A stretch of DNA of 64,000 bases, taken from positions 58,446 to 122,445 of the forward strand of contig JAEUKI010000027.1 in the NCBI GenBank assembly GCA_016793325.1, in the 5' to 3' direction. This document shows positions 8,701 to 16,737 of this stretch, piece after piece. The notes beneath the pieces are model-generated. The model was not told the origin of the DNA, did no database searches, and saw only the letters and a program-made list of their open reading frames with translations. Source of the DNA: Myxococcales bacterium (lineage in GTDB: Bacteria; Myxococcota_A; Polyangia; Polyangiales; Ga0077539). Both the position numbers and the translations under genes were made by a program. Each line of letters opens with the position of its first letter. The stretch's first letter is position 1.

Positions 8701-10507
8701 CGACGATGTCCGAGAAGGGACCGCCGCCGTTGATCACGGTCTCGCCGCGGCCCGCGATCGGAATCCCTGCAATATGTCCGACGTCCGCGAGGTCGAAGCT
8801 GTTCGACCGGATGTTGCGGATGACCATGTCGGGCCGGCCCTCTTCGTGAACCGTGCGGACCTCGACCTCGTCGCCGACGATGTGCGTGTCGTTGACGTCC
8901 GCGGTCATGTTGCGAAAGCGAACGAAGAGCGAGTCGAGCTCGAGCGCGAGCGCGACGCGGCCGCGCGGCACAGAGATCACTGGGTCCGGCGGGCCCCAGC
9001 GATGAAAGTCCTTCACGATCGCGAAGTCCCGCGTGTCTGCGTTGATGTCGATGCGCAGCGCGGGCTCTTGGCGGTTCGGCGGACGCGCGAATCGCTCGGG
9101 GATCAGCGCGATTTCGCCGAGCGCGTCGATGCTCCAGAGCACCTTGGCGAAGTCCGTGACGGCGACTTCGCGCATGAGCTGCTCGAAGCGCAGGCCCTGT
9201 GTCTCGAACGCTCCGTCCAAGCGAAACGTCGGTCCGAGCGTGAGCACGAGGGGCTTGTCGGGCCTCCGCGGCGTCGGAGAAAACACACGGCCGCCTGCGT
9301 AGCGCCCCTCGAGGCGGTCGATCACGATCGCTCTGTGCGTCCCGTGAAAATCGACGTCGACCGATTGGCCCGCGCCGAAGGTCCCGTTGCGGCCGAGCGG
9401 GCGCGGATCGGTCAGGGTGATGGTCATCCCGCGCGTGCTCGCGTGGCCGCGCACCTCGGCGGCCATCGCCACCGGGTCGAACGATCCCGTCGCTTCGACG
9501 CTCGCGTGTCCGCGCAGCAACGGCGCTCCGCGAGGCAGCGGGCAAGTCGCGATCGACAGCGGAACGTTCGCGCGAACGCTCCCTCGAATCGTCTCGCGCA
9601 TGCTCAGCGGAACGACCGCGTCCGTCACGTGCACGTCTGCGTCGAGCCCCTCGACGTGCGCGGCTCCGACGCGAAGCACTGAAAAATGGCTGACCTCCAA
9701 GCGCGCTTCGATGCGTCGCACCGGGCCGTCGAAGCAGCGAACGCCCGTCGTCGGGCTCGTGAGCGGGCTCGAGACCGAGCCTCCGCGCGAGAGCACGGAC
9801 ACGAGCAGCCGTCGGTTGTCGTCGTTGCGCAGGTCGAGGTCGACGGACTCGAGCGTGACCGTTCCGACCTGGTCGTGCTCGACGCGAACGCGCACGTCCG
9901 AGAGGGCGATGTCGCGAAACGGAAGCTGCGGCGGCCCCGGCGGCGGCGGCGGGCCGGGCTTGACGACGGGCCCGTTCGCGAGCCGCCCGTTCTTGAACAC
10001 CACGCGCACTTCGCCGCCGTCGAGCTCGACGCCCGCGATCTGCGGCGCGCCGCTCAACAGCGATCGGAGCGAAGGACGAACGTCCACCCACGCCACGCGC
10101 GCGAGGAGCCCCTCGGTCGGGTGACGAACCACCACGTCTTCGGCGTGCACCGAGAGCCTGCGCCAAGACCACCCCGCGTGGCCGATGTGCAGATCGAGCC
10201 CTGTTTGACTGCGCACTTGCTGCGCGATGGTCTCGACGGTCTTCTTCGCAGCCCACTCGGTGCGCGCGACGATCGCGATCATCGCGACGAGCATCGAGAA
10301 CACGAGCGACGCGATCGCGCGCCGCCTGCGAGAGCGCTTTCGCTTGGCGCGCTTCTCGTCGAGCGTGAGCTCGCTGCGATCGTCGCTCGTGGGGGCGCGC
10401 TCGTCGCCCGTCGACTCGGGCGCTTCCGGCGGGTCCGAATCCGCCGCGGGCGTCGCAGAGGATTCAGCGTCGGCGTCGGCGTCGGCGTCGGTGGGTGGGC
10501 GAGGCAT
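5762..10507 (-). CDS. tamB: TamB-like translocation and assembly module protein
   Basis: A 1581-residue envelope protein. Residues 1-60 are acidic, low-complexity and cytoplasmic. A basic cluster precedes one membrane helix (about 64-82), and a very long beta-rich periplasmic region follows. The C-terminus is the TamB/DUF490 domain, with RVFFRGNEFEVRRSRIEF about 200 residues from the end, then ALMLAF, LAVEALSNLTGID and a final beta-strand ending RFRLEFE. TamB-family proteins bridge inner and outer membranes and take part in outer-membrane protein assembly or phospholipid transport. No TamA/BamA partner is nearby. The start codon at 10507 lies just downstream of a run of nine C residues on the coding strand, with no Shine-Dalgarno motif. 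Length matches the larger family members. Confidence 0.9.
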   Translation of the reverse strand: MPRPPTDADADADAESSATPAADSDPPEAPESTGDERAPTSDDRSELTLDEKRAKRKRSRRRRAIASLVFSMLVAMIAIVARTEWAAKKTVETIAQQVRSQTGLDLHIGHAGWSWRRLSVHAEDVVVRHPTEGLLARVAWVDVRPSLRSLLSGAPQIAGVELDGGEVRVVFKNGRLANGPVVKPGPPPPPGPPQLPFRDIALSDVRVRVEHDQVGTVTLESVDLDLRNDDNRRLLVSVLSRGGSVSSPLTSPTTGVRCFDGPVRRIEARLEVSHFSVLRVGAAHVEGLDADVHVTDAVVPLSMRETIRGSVRANVPLSIATCPLPRGAPLLRGHASVEATGSFDPVAMAAEVRGHASTRGMTITLTDPRPLGRNGTFGAGQSVDVDFHGTHRAIVIDRLEGRYAGGRVFSPTPRRPDKPLVLTLGPTFRLDGAFETQGLRFEQLMREVAVTDFAKVLWSIDALGEIALIPERFARPPNRQEPALRIDINADTRDFAIVKDFHRWGPPDPVISVPRGRVALALELDSLFVRFRNMTADVNDTHIVGDEVEVRTVHEEGRPDMVIRNIRSNSFDLADVGHIAGIPIAGRGETVINGGGPFSDIVVTGTTRVRGFQFAGLPIGDIETAPGKPWVLRGITLRGPELIVRHGRSVFSARDSILDFSRYTLYAASRVESSDAQLADYFSMFEFEGDPVFAPYTGGTMQDCSAPSHDRSLPTTECWVSDSARPRTRRGEERPAVARARHGFVRANVEYFLGRPGDDPKGVLTADVRGWDLAIHGYGETIQHADLHANYNWLIRDRGFRGARLDIEYARGRVANGTVEAAGTVDLGGRMHISGSVRGADLGRLSLTDGLNLRGIVDGTGVLEGTTASQRWSIDADVRDLTAAQREFGGVRLRLRSTPDASGRAAQEAVNERLARQSNHSAPIAPAPLPDPQRWSLVADAVDGTLRIDGSLLVPFTQEPWRDANGVWQRDFGRSWRDALMQGSIDVSQPNGARGAVDLLPWLPARLIARLGDAPVARAAARIDIDELSLRTPSNARARVALTTLDLRAMGVRVALPANAPLAVCANNGQLWIDPAAARTSAVCARPPRGLFSGATRSVATAFPVAPILGPEGLELALSGGATANGSLALSVTGSADLAQIARRVPTLVQSARGTARFSVAVSGSTAAPELRGLVELDSGSLQVAALPQPVDDLDLTVRLEGTQVTLERARARFGTSSVDLSGGILRARGRELDRVDVPVVVRNLAMAPSAGIEVALDADARITYADGDPLPTFSGSVTLNRARYTRNIDMALIQDSANGGAAPAPEEPYDPTKDRVQLALTVRAREPVRIRNNLIDADVALATSTPFRVVGTDQRPSVLGFLSVPRGRVFFRGNEFEVRRSRIEFDNPERISPTFDVLATTDIRRSSESTGSRNQWRIDLHAYGTRDRFALDMSAEPTLSREDIALMLAFRMTRAELDQLGAGEFGQILAVEALSNLTGIDRIVRRNVPLITDFNISSGYSPTQGRTVPQVSVRVPIATGVRAGATVNITEQREVRGTIDMEINRNHSIQLGIDNYGQTGSQNRALPNGGVDWRFRLEFE

Positions 10508-10510
10508 TCA

Positions 10511-10519
10511 GGGGGGGGG
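10511..10519. repeat. Nine-base G/C homopolymer at the tamB start
   Basis: Nine consecutive G on the plus strand, read as poly-C immediately 5' of the tamB ATG at 10507, where a ribosome binding site would be expected. Tracts of this length are prone to slippage in replication and to miscounting in sequencing. Confidence 0.6.
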
Positions 10520-10735
10520 CAGGCGCTATCGTGATACGCCCGACGGTAAACGTAACATCCCCGGCCGTTCTTCTGAGCTTCGCTGCGATTGTACCGCGGC
10601 TTCGCAGGCGCCACGCGCGGTTCGCATGTTGACGGTGCGGGCTTGTACCACTAAAGCCGCGTCGCTTCGGACTGGCGCTGGTTTCACGGGAATTCTCTCG
10701 CGACTCGCGCGCCGGTCCTGTCCTCCGAGACTGAC

Positions 10736-11380
10736 ATGACTTCGGCACTGACCTTCGGGCTCGGCGCGTTCACGTCGCTGTTTGCGATCGTCGACCCCTT
10801 CGCCGCGCTCCCGGTATTTCTCGCGTTGACCGGCCGCGAAACAGACGTTCGACGACGGTTGATCGCGCGCCGCGCGGCGATGACGGTGTTCATCGTGCTC
10901 GCGACCTTCGCGACCTGCGGGCAGCTGTTGTTTCGCTTCTTCGGGATCTCGGTCGCGGGCTTCAAGATCGCTGGGGGAATCCTGCTCATGGGCGTCGCGC
11001 TGGACATGATGGGCGCGCGACAGTCGGCCACCAAGACGACGCCCGGCGAAGAAGAAGAGGCGAGCACCAAGGAGGACGTGGGGCTCGTCCCTGTGGGAAT
11101 TCCCTTGCTGAGCGGCCCCGGAGCGATCGCGTCGGCGATGCTCCTCGCCGCGCGCGCCGACACGGTCCCTGAGAAGGGCGCCCTCTACGGCGCCATGTTT
11201 CTCGTCGCGTTCGTGTGCTTCATCGTCCTTCGTTCGGCCACAGTGATCGGCCGCTTCCTCGGCCGCACAGGGATGAACGTCATCAACCGCGTGATGGGCT
11301 TGATCCTCGCGTCGGTCGCGGTCGAGTTCTTCCTCGACGGCGTGCGGCTCGCGCTCCCGGGCCTCGCGCGCGCACACTGA
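10736..11380 (+). CDS. MarC family integral membrane protein
   Basis: A 214-residue protein with about six hydrophobic segments, matching the MarC (UPF0056) family in length and order. The first helix contains the family pattern IVDPFAALPVFLALT, and the family's central LLSGPGAIASAML motif is at about residues 123-136. Between helices three and four is an acidic cytoplasmic loop, EEEEAST. The transport role of MarC proteins is unsettled, and despite the old name they are not established drug-resistance proteins. The ATG at 10736 begins a hydrophobic segment directly. The gene diverges from tamB across about 228 bases with no obvious promoter match, and pgi converges 13 bases after its stop. 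Confidence 0.88.
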   Translation: MTSALTFGLGAFTSLFAIVDPFAALPVFLALTGRETDVRRRLIARRAAMTVFIVLATFATCGQLLFRFFGISVAGFKIAGGILLMGVALDMMGARQSATKTTPGEEEEASTKEDVGLVPVGIPLLSGPGAIASAMLLAARADTVPEKGALYGAMFLVAFVCFIVLRSATVIGRFLGRTGMNVINRVMGLILASVAVEFFLDGVRLALPGLARAH

Positions 11381-11393
11381 TTTCGCGAGTCGA

Positions 11394-12974
11394 TTACCGC
11401 TTCACTCGAAAACGTGTGTCGAGTCCTTCGCCGTCGACGCGCTCGACCCCGCGCTGGTGGTTGGCCGCGAGCCGGCGCAACACGCGCCACACCGTCGCTG
11501 CGTCCGTCGCGCTGCTCATGGACGCTGCGAGCGCGCTCGGCGTGATCGGGGCCCCTGCTGTTCGCAGCGCGTCGAGCACGCGCCCTTGCAGCGCGAGGAG
11601 CTCGGCCGCGGCCTTCTTGCCCGCTTCGACGCCGGGCTGGTGGTAGGCGTTGATGTTGACGAGCGTCGCGTAGAAGCCGACCGCGCGCTCGAAGAGCGCC
11701 ACGAGCATCCCGATCGCGCGGGCGTCGCAGCGGCGCACGGTGATCGTGAGGGACCTGCGCCCCTGCGTCGCGAGCGCGCGTCGGGTGCCTTCGAGAAATC
11801 CGAAGAGGTAGTCGCCTGCGGTCACGCCGGGCTCGACCTCGATGGGCGACGGTTCTTCGTCGTCGAGCGCTTCGATGAACGTCACAAAGAAATTGTCGAC
11901 GCCGTCGCGCAGCTGTTGAACGTACGCGTGTTGGTCGGTCGATCCCTTGTTTCCGTAGACCGCGATGCCTTGGTGAACGGTCTTCTTGTCGAGGTCGAGC
12001 TCTTTTCCGAGCGACTCCATCACGAGCTGCTGCAGGTAGCGCGAGGCGAGCTCGATGCGATCGCGGTACGGGAGCACGACCATGTCTCGCTCGCCGCGGC
12101 CGTTCGTGAGCGCGTGCCACGCGAGCGCGAGGCGCATCGCGGGGTTCTTCGCGCTGTCCGCGACGCGCGTGAGCTCGTCCATGCGCGCGGCCCCATCGAG
12201 CATCGCCTTCGCGTCGAGGCCCTGGAGCGCCGCCGGCAAAAGCCCCACCGCGGACAGCTCGCTCGTGCGACCGCCGACCCAATCCCACATCGGAAATCGC
12301 GCGATCCATCGCTCGTTCACCGCGACGCGGTCGAGCTCGGAGCCCTCTTGGGTCACCGCCACCGCGTGCGCGCCGAAATCGAGCCCGCGCGCTTGGTACG
12401 CGCGCTGCGCGGCGAGCATCCCGTTGCGCGTCTCTTTGGTGCCGCCGGACTTGGACACGACGACGGTGAGCGTCCGCTCGATGTCGTCGCCGATACGCGC
12501 CAACACCCTGGAAAATCCCTGTGGATCCGTGTTGTCGAAGAAGTGTGGCTCGACCTTGTCGAACGGCCCCTTCGAGAGCGCGTTGGACACAAACTGCGGC
12601 CCGAGCGCGCTGCCGCCGATGCCGACGAGCAAGAGCTTTTCGAAGCGGCCTCCCTTCGGCGGCGCGACGCGCCCCTCGTGGACGTCCTTCGCGAACGCGA
12701 ACACCCGCTCGCGCGTCTCGTCGATCGACGCGCGAAGCTCCGCGGAGGGAGCGAGCTTCGGCGCGCGCAGCCAATAGTGGCCCACCATGCGGTTCTCGTC
12801 GGGGTTGGCGATGGCCCCGCGCTCGAGGGCGGCCATCGCTTCGAACGCGACGTCGATCCGCGTCGCGAGGGGCTCGGGCGGCGGGTGAGCGACGCGCGAC
12901 TCCGTCAAGTCCAGCCAGAATCCGTCGTCCTCGAAGGAGAGGACGAGCCCGTCGATGCGTGGTTGTTGGCTCAT
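11394..12974 (-). CDS. pgi: Glucose-6-phosphate isomerase
   Basis: A 526-residue phosphoglucose isomerase interconverting glucose 6-phosphate and fructose 6-phosphate in the cytoplasm. Visible motifs are [10 protein letters not shown], the phosphate-binding [29 protein letters not shown], the [11 protein letters not shown] segment with the catalytic Glu, and [15 protein letters not shown] with the catalytic His. After the isomerase fold the last 70 or so residues, including [10 protein letters not shown] and [11 protein letters not shown], look like a small winged-helix module; I believe related tails occur in other bacterial PGIs. The frame stays open upstream to 13628, but ATG 12974 begins the family N-terminus and the extension overlaps another gene. 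A lone gene, not in a glycolytic cluster. Confidence 0.92.
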   Translation of the reverse strand: MSQQPRIDGLVLSFEDDGFWLDLTESRVAHPPPEPLATRIDVAFEAMAALERGAIANPDENRMVGHYWLRAPKLAPSAELRASIDETRERVFAFAKDVHEGRVAPPKGGRFEKLLLVGIGGSALGPQFVSNALSKGPFDKVEPHFFDNTDPQGFSRVLARIGDDIERTLTVVVSKSGGTKETRNGMLAAQRAYQARGLDFGAHAVAVTQEGSELDRVAVNERWIARFPMWDWVGGRTSELSAVGLLPAALQGLDAKAMLDGAARMDELTRVADSAKNPAMRLALAWHALTNGRGERDMVVLPYRDRIELASRYLQQLVMESLGKELDLDKKTVHQGIAVYGNKGSTDQHAYVQQLRDGVDNFFVTFIEALDDEEPSPIEVEPGVTAGDYLFGFLEGTRRALATQGRRSLTITVRRCDARAIGMLVALFERAVGFYATLVNINAYHQPGVEAGKKAAAELLALQGRVLDALRTAGAPITPSALAASMSSATDAATVWRVLRRLAANHQRGVERVDGEGLDTRFRVKR

Positions 12975-13052
12975 AGGTGCGTGTCCGCGGTGCCGCGAGT
13001 GTAGCGAGGCTCGCTGTGAAATTGCGCTCGTATCGCGGCCGTGCGTGCGACA

Positions 13053-13670
13053 ATGGCGCGCGATCGCATGGGCGTCGAGTGGTCTCTTTTGTGCGCGAGC
13101 TGTCGCGAGTTTGCCTGGCTCGGTTCGATGAAGCCCTGGAAGTGGAACGGCTTCCAGGTCGACACCTCGTCGGTGCTCGAGCTCTTGTCCCTCCACGCGA
13201 ACAGCCGCCAGAACCGCGAGCCCTGCGCGCTCTATCTCGACGCGAACAGCTCGCGCATCGCGACGTACTCGCTCGACGTCGACGACGGTTGGTCCGAGGA
13301 CCTCCGCTCGCGGCACTTCTGGGACTCGGTCTCCGTGGCGACCGATCCTCCGCGGGCGCTCTGCGCCGAGTGCTCTCGCTGGCTCGCGGTGCTCCCGCGC
13401 GGCGGCTCGCCACAGCGCCAGCGGGGAGCGGAGCGCGCGATCGTGATCGGGAGCTACCTCTGGCTCTGCGACGAGCGCTGTCTGCGCGCGTTTTCGTTTC
13501 GTCCCGGCAGGGCGTATCGCCCGGCGCCCGCGTGGCGCGAGCTCGTGCTCGAGTGTCGCGCGTGCGCGAGCAAGATCGTCGCGGATCGCGCGGACACGTT
13601 GGCCCTCGCCGAGTGGTTCACGGATCACCTCGCGCCCGAGTGCGCGCTCACCGTGCGCGCCGCGCGCTGA
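13053..13670 (+). CDS. Cys-pair (zinc-ribbon-like) hypothetical protein
   Basis: A 205-residue protein that I do not recognise. Four Cys clusters stand out: LCASC near the N-terminus, LCAEC in the middle, LCDERC about 30 residues later and ECRACA before the end. This spacing suggests two or more structural zinc sites. There is no signal peptide or membrane segment, so it is probably cytoplasmic. Possible starts are GTG 13041, ATG 13053 and ATG 13068; the second is chosen without a strong Shine-Dalgarno argument. The divergent pgi starts 78 bases away and the convergent DUF2330 gene ends 9 bases after its stop. The Cys pairs and good third-position bias favour a real gene over the opposing open frame. 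Confidence 0.65.
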   Translation: MARDRMGVEWSLLCASCREFAWLGSMKPWKWNGFQVDTSSVLELLSLHANSRQNREPCALYLDANSSRIATYSLDVDDGWSEDLRSRHFWDSVSVATDPPRALCAECSRWLAVLPRGGSPQRQRGAERAIVIGSYLWLCDERCLRAFSFRPGRAYRPAPAWRELVLECRACASKIVADRADTLALAEWFTDHLAPECALTVRAAR

Positions 13671-13679
13671 CCGCGCCGC

Positions 13680-15005
13680 TCACTTGCGGCGTCGCGCGAC
13701 GCTGGTCATCGCAAGCGCCGCGGCGACGAGCGCAGCCATCCCGTTCGAGCGCGCGCGCGCAGGCGTCGCGCAGCTGCAGCCCGTTTGTCGGGTGAACGCA
13801 GGGATCGTTGCTCCAGGTGCCGAGACGCCAGCTTCGAGCACCGTTCCCGGTGGAAGCGCAGGCGTCGCGTTTGCTTGAAACGTGTCGCAGTCCGTCGGCG
13901 AGATCGTGCCGTTGACGATCCACGATCGTTGGAGCGGCCCCGAGGTGCTCGGCTCGAGCTCTAGGTCTTCGCTGAGCGAGTCGCGCGTGAGCACCGTGCG
14001 AAAGCGCGTCACGTACGGCCTGGGCAACGCCGTCGTCGCGTACTGCACTTCGCGGTGAACCGACGCGGACACCGTGCTCGGTCCGAGCAGCGTTTCCGTC
14101 GCGTCTTGTGACGACTCGGTGAGCCACGCGCCGGGCGTTGGGCGCACGGTGTTCTCGACGTAGCGCGCGTACTCGGGCGTGCTTCGGACGAAGGGAACCA
14201 TCGTTCCGTCGAGCAAATACTCGGGCTTTCCGCGGACACGCATCGCGCCGTCCGAGAGCACGAACAAGCTCAGCGTCACCGCGTCGCCAGCCCCGAGCGC
14301 GATCATCTTGAGCGGCAGCCTCGGCTGATAGCCCGCGAACGTGATGCGAATGGGCTGCATGCGCTTCGCGCCGACGCCCGGTCGAAGCCGCGCGACGACG
14401 TACCCTGCGCCGCGCGCGTCGTACTCGTCGACGAGCGTTCGCGCGAGCCCCTCGATTCGCACTCCGTGTGTGTCCGCCCACGCGAGCAGCGATCGATCGC
14501 GCGGCCCCGCGGGGATCAAGAACACTTCGTATGGCCCCACCAACGCGCTGCGCGTCCGCGGCGAGTCGGGATCGCCGACGTCGAACGCGGGGCTTAGCTG
14601 CGCAAACGACATCGAGGGCCAGCTCCGTTGCGGATCGACCCGCACGCTCGAGCCCTGGCTGTTGATGCACGTGAGCGGCCACGTCACCGTGAACGACGGC
14701 GCGGTGAGCGCGTCGACCCACGACAGAAAGTCGTCCGTGCTGGTCGCGAACTCGACCCGCGAATCATCGAAGATCGGGAGCAGCCAGACGAACTCCGCGG
14801 GGTCGCCCGCGTACTGAAACTGATCCCAGAGCGTGGTGCGCTCGCGCGAGAGCGAGAGGACCATCCGGTGATCGGACACGACCGTCGGCGTCGTGCTCAC
14901 AGGGATGCAGCCCCCGCACGCTTCGGCCCGACGCGAGGCGCTGACGCACGCTGCGGCGATCAACACCCCCAGAACAACACCCCTGACAGAAAAGTACGAT
15001 GACAT
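13680..15005 (-). CDS. DUF2330 secreted protein with MYXO-CTERM-like tail
   Basis: A 441-residue exported protein. The signal peptide ends near RRAEA, and the mature part opens with CGGCIP followed by HRMVLSLSRERTTLWDQ and EFVWLLPIFDDSR, the hallmarks of DUF2330. The C-terminus is TGCSC, a hydrophobic stretch of about 15 residues, and a final RRRK, which is the MYXO-CTERM architecture used in myxobacteria for surface sorting after cleavage. The function of DUF2330 is unknown. The gene is alone on its strand, with an AT-rich inverted repeat in its upstream region. The ATG at 15005 gives a normal signal peptide. Confidence 0.85.
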   Translation of the reverse strand: MSSYFSVRGVVLGVLIAAACVSASRRAEACGGCIPVSTTPTVVSDHRMVLSLSRERTTLWDQFQYAGDPAEFVWLLPIFDDSRVEFATSTDDFLSWVDALTAPSFTVTWPLTCINSQGSSVRVDPQRSWPSMSFAQLSPAFDVGDPDSPRTRSALVGPYEVFLIPAGPRDRSLLAWADTHGVRIEGLARTLVDEYDARGAGYVVARLRPGVGAKRMQPIRITFAGYQPRLPLKMIALGAGDAVTLSLFVLSDGAMRVRGKPEYLLDGTMVPFVRSTPEYARYVENTVRPTPGAWLTESSQDATETLLGPSTVSASVHREVQYATTALPRPYVTRFRTVLTRDSLSEDLELEPSTSGPLQRSWIVNGTISPTDCDTFQANATPALPPGTVLEAGVSAPGATIPAFTRQTGCSCATPARARSNGMAALVAAALAMTSVARRRK

Positions 15006-15016
15006 TCCTAATTGCT

Positions 15017-15034
15017 ATCGAGCAACAACTCGAT
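15017..15034. promoter_or_regulatory. Perfect inverted repeat upstream of the DUF2330 gene
   Basis: ATCGAG-CAACAA-CTCGAT, a perfect 6-bp stem with a 6-base spacer, sits 12-29 bases upstream of the DUF2330 start in an unusually AT-rich stretch (about 15000-15060). On the minus strand TTGTCA lies 17 bases before TAGCAA, so the repeat occupies the spacer of a weak sigma-70-like promoter. It could be an operator, or a terminator stem for the preceding minus-strand gene. Low certainty. Confidence 0.35.
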
Positions 15035-15057
15035 TGACAACAGTCAGAGTGCTTATT

Positions 15058-15627
15058 TTAACCTACACCAGAACCGAGGGTGGCTCGAACCTGTGCGCTC
15101 GTGAGCCACGGTCCCGCGCGCAGGTCGCTCGTGTCGCGAAGGGCGCTCAGCGTGTAGGCGTCGCCCGTTCCCGTGATCGCGGGCCACGGCGGAGGCTCGG
15201 CGAGCCACTGCCCATCGTCGTCCTTCATGTGCTCGCGGCTCGAGTAGAACCCCCGCAGCAACGCGTCTGCGTCGATCACGCGGAGCTTCGGTCGAAAGCG
15301 CTCTTCCCAGCTTGTTTCATCGCGAAACGACTCTGCGACGTACCGATCGAGGGGCGTCGCCATCGGCAGCGTCGTGTCCGGGTCCCACGCCTCCCACCGC
15401 CCGTCGCGCTCGACCGCGGCGAACACGTGGTAGTCCCACACAATCAAGCCGTCGCTCCGCTTGCTGGCGCGCTGCCGCAGCATCGCGACGTGCTGGCGCT
15501 CGTTGGTGACGAACACGACCCGCGCCTCGAGCCCGTGGTCCCTCGCCGTGCGCGCGATCTGCCAGGCGTTTTCCTCGCAGAACAGCGGCTGGTACGGGAC
15601 GGGGCCGAGCGGCGTCTGCGTGGCCAC
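15058..15627 (-). CDS. Protein N-terminal glutamine amidohydrolase (NTAQ1-like)
   Basis: A 189-residue homologue of the eukaryotic enzyme NTAQ1, which deamidates N-terminal Gln of proteins to Glu in the Arg/N-degron pathway. The catalytic triad is readable: Cys17 in FCEENAW, His67 in VWDYHVF and Asp82 in WDPDTTLPM. The family's distal signature also aligns, with KLRVIDAD, SSREHM and EPPPWPAI in the same order and spacing as I recall for the human protein. Length (189 versus about 205) is normal. The start at 15627 lies 13 bases after the stop of the ArsA-like ATPase gene, so the two are probably one transcript. No leucyl transferase or ClpS gene is in the window. The family call is strong; the cellular role in a bacterium is inference. 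Confidence 0.88.
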   Translation of the reverse strand: MATQTPLGPVPYQPLFCEENAWQIARTARDHGLEARVVFVTNERQHVAMLRQRASKRSDGLIVWDYHVFAAVERDGRWEAWDPDTTLPMATPLDRYVAESFRDETSWEERFRPKLRVIDADALLRGFYSSREHMKDDDGQWLAEPPPWPAITGTGDAYTLSALRDTSDLRAGPWLTSAQVRATLGSGVG

Positions 15628-15640
15628 GGCCCGGCGTCGC

Positions 15641-16582
15641 TCAGATGCCGCCTTCGGCGAGGACCTTGGCGAGCGCTTGAATGTGTGTGCGCCGAACGCG
15701 CTCGACCGGCAGCGCGGGCACGTACACGCGCGGGAGGTTCAGCTTCGCGAGCCGATCGAGGATGGTCTTCTGCAGCTCTTCGCGGGTGGCGCGGGTGCGC
15801 GTCGTGACCGCGAGGGGCGCGAACGCCCCGACTTTCTCGAGCGCCGCCGCGGCATCCCGCGCTTGCTGCGTCTTGTTCTGAAACAACGGCGACAAGATCT
15901 GGTTCACCACGAGCGCGCCGATGGGCAGCTGCAGCTCGTTGCGCATCGTCGCGACCAGCTCTTCGGTCTCGGCCGCGGGCATCTCTTCGGGCAGCGTGCA
16001 GAGCACGACGGCGCTCTTCGACGGGTCGCGCATGATGGCGAGCCCGTCGCTCGCTTCGCGGCGCAAGAGCCCCGGCGGCGCGATCTTCTCGATCACCATC
16101 GGGACCCTCAGCATCTGCACCCCGTGCCCCGTGGCGGGCGCGTCGAGGATCACGAGGTCGTACTTGGGCTTGCCGTTCTCTTCTTCCTTCACGTGAAAGA
16201 GCGCCTTGCCCAGCATGCTCCAGGCGTCCATGCCCGGAACCGCGCGGATGAAGCCCTTCACCACGCGGTTGTCCATCACCGCTTTGTAGATGGCGCGGAC
16301 CTTCAAGATCATCATGCCGTACTCTTCGAGCGCGGCTTCGGGCTCCATGTTCACCGCGTCGATGGAGGCCAGGATGTTCTTCACGTCCGTGTCGATGAAC
16401 TCGGTCTCGAGCATCGCGCTCAGGCGCTCGCGCGCTTGAGACATGCACACGAGGACGCGCTTTCCTCGCTGTGCGGCGAGGATGGCGAGCGCTGCGGTGA
16501 GCGTTGTCTTGCCTGTCCCGCCCTTGCCGGTCACGGCGATGAAGCGTCGGTCGAGAAGGCGCGCCAGAGCGGGATCAGGCAT
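15641..16582 (-). CDS. ArsA/Get3-like ATPase
   Basis: A 313-residue P-loop ATPase of the deviant Walker A class. GKGGTGKTT near residue 20 carries the signature Lys. ILDAPATGHGVQMLRVP at about 160-175 is the Walker B and following segment of ArsA/Get3 proteins, and DVKNILASIDAVNMEPE fits the switch and helical region. Family members pump arsenite with ArsB or deliver tail-anchored membrane proteins. No arsB, arsC or arsR with an obvious arsenic context is adjacent, so arsenite resistance is not supported here. The first ATG of the frame is at 16663, but ATG 16582 matches the family start. It is followed by the glutamine amidase gene after 13 bases. Confidence 0.88.
   Translation of the reverse strand: MPDPALARLLDRRFIAVTGKGGTGKTTLTAALAILAAQRGKRVLVCMSQARERLSAMLETEFIDTDVKNILASIDAVNMEPEAALEEYGMMILKVRAIYKAVMDNRVVKGFIRAVPGMDAWSMLGKALFHVKEEENGKPKYDLVILDAPATGHGVQMLRVPMVIEKIAPPGLLRREASDGLAIMRDPSKSAVVLCTLPEEMPAAETEELVATMRNELQLPIGALVVNQILSPLFQNKTQQARDAAAALEKVGAFAPLAVTTRTRATREELQKTILDRLAKLNLPRVYVPALPVERVRRTHIQALAKVLAEGGI
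15677..15691 (+). repeat. Copy 2 of the recurring 15-mer
   Basis: TTGAATGTGTGTGCG lies within the 3' end of the ArsA-like gene, antisense to the residues RTHIQ. These use ACA, ATT and CAA codons that are uncommon in this region. Confidence 0.5.
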
Positions 16583-16737
16583 CGTGGTTCGAGGGCAAGG
16601 TATCTCCCGCGTAAGCGCCCCACCGTCAACCCGGTACTTCGCTGGGCTGCATGGTTCCGTCACCTCGTGATCGCGGGCCGCGGGCGCCTGGTCGAAAACG
16701 GGCGCCTCACGCCGCGGTGCGGTATGACGCTTCGGTG

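Noticed and set aside
5864..9682. A 1272-codon open frame on the plus strand opposite tamB
   Set aside because: Arg/Val/Asp-rich with no motifs; the opposing frame carries the complete TamB architecture.
5178..10256. A 1692-codon open frame on the minus strand across the tamB gene
   Set aside because: Its product is Arg/Ala-rich throughout with no recognisable domain, and it shifts tamB by one base. It is a by-product of high third-position GC in tamB.
12975..13628. N-terminal extension of the pgi frame
   Set aside because: The extension overlaps the Cys-pair gene, and PGI proteins start at about the chosen ATG.
15641..16582. Arsenite resistance ATPase
   Set aside because: No arsB, arsC or arsD is present, and the neighbour is an N-terminal amidase; only the family-level call is kept.
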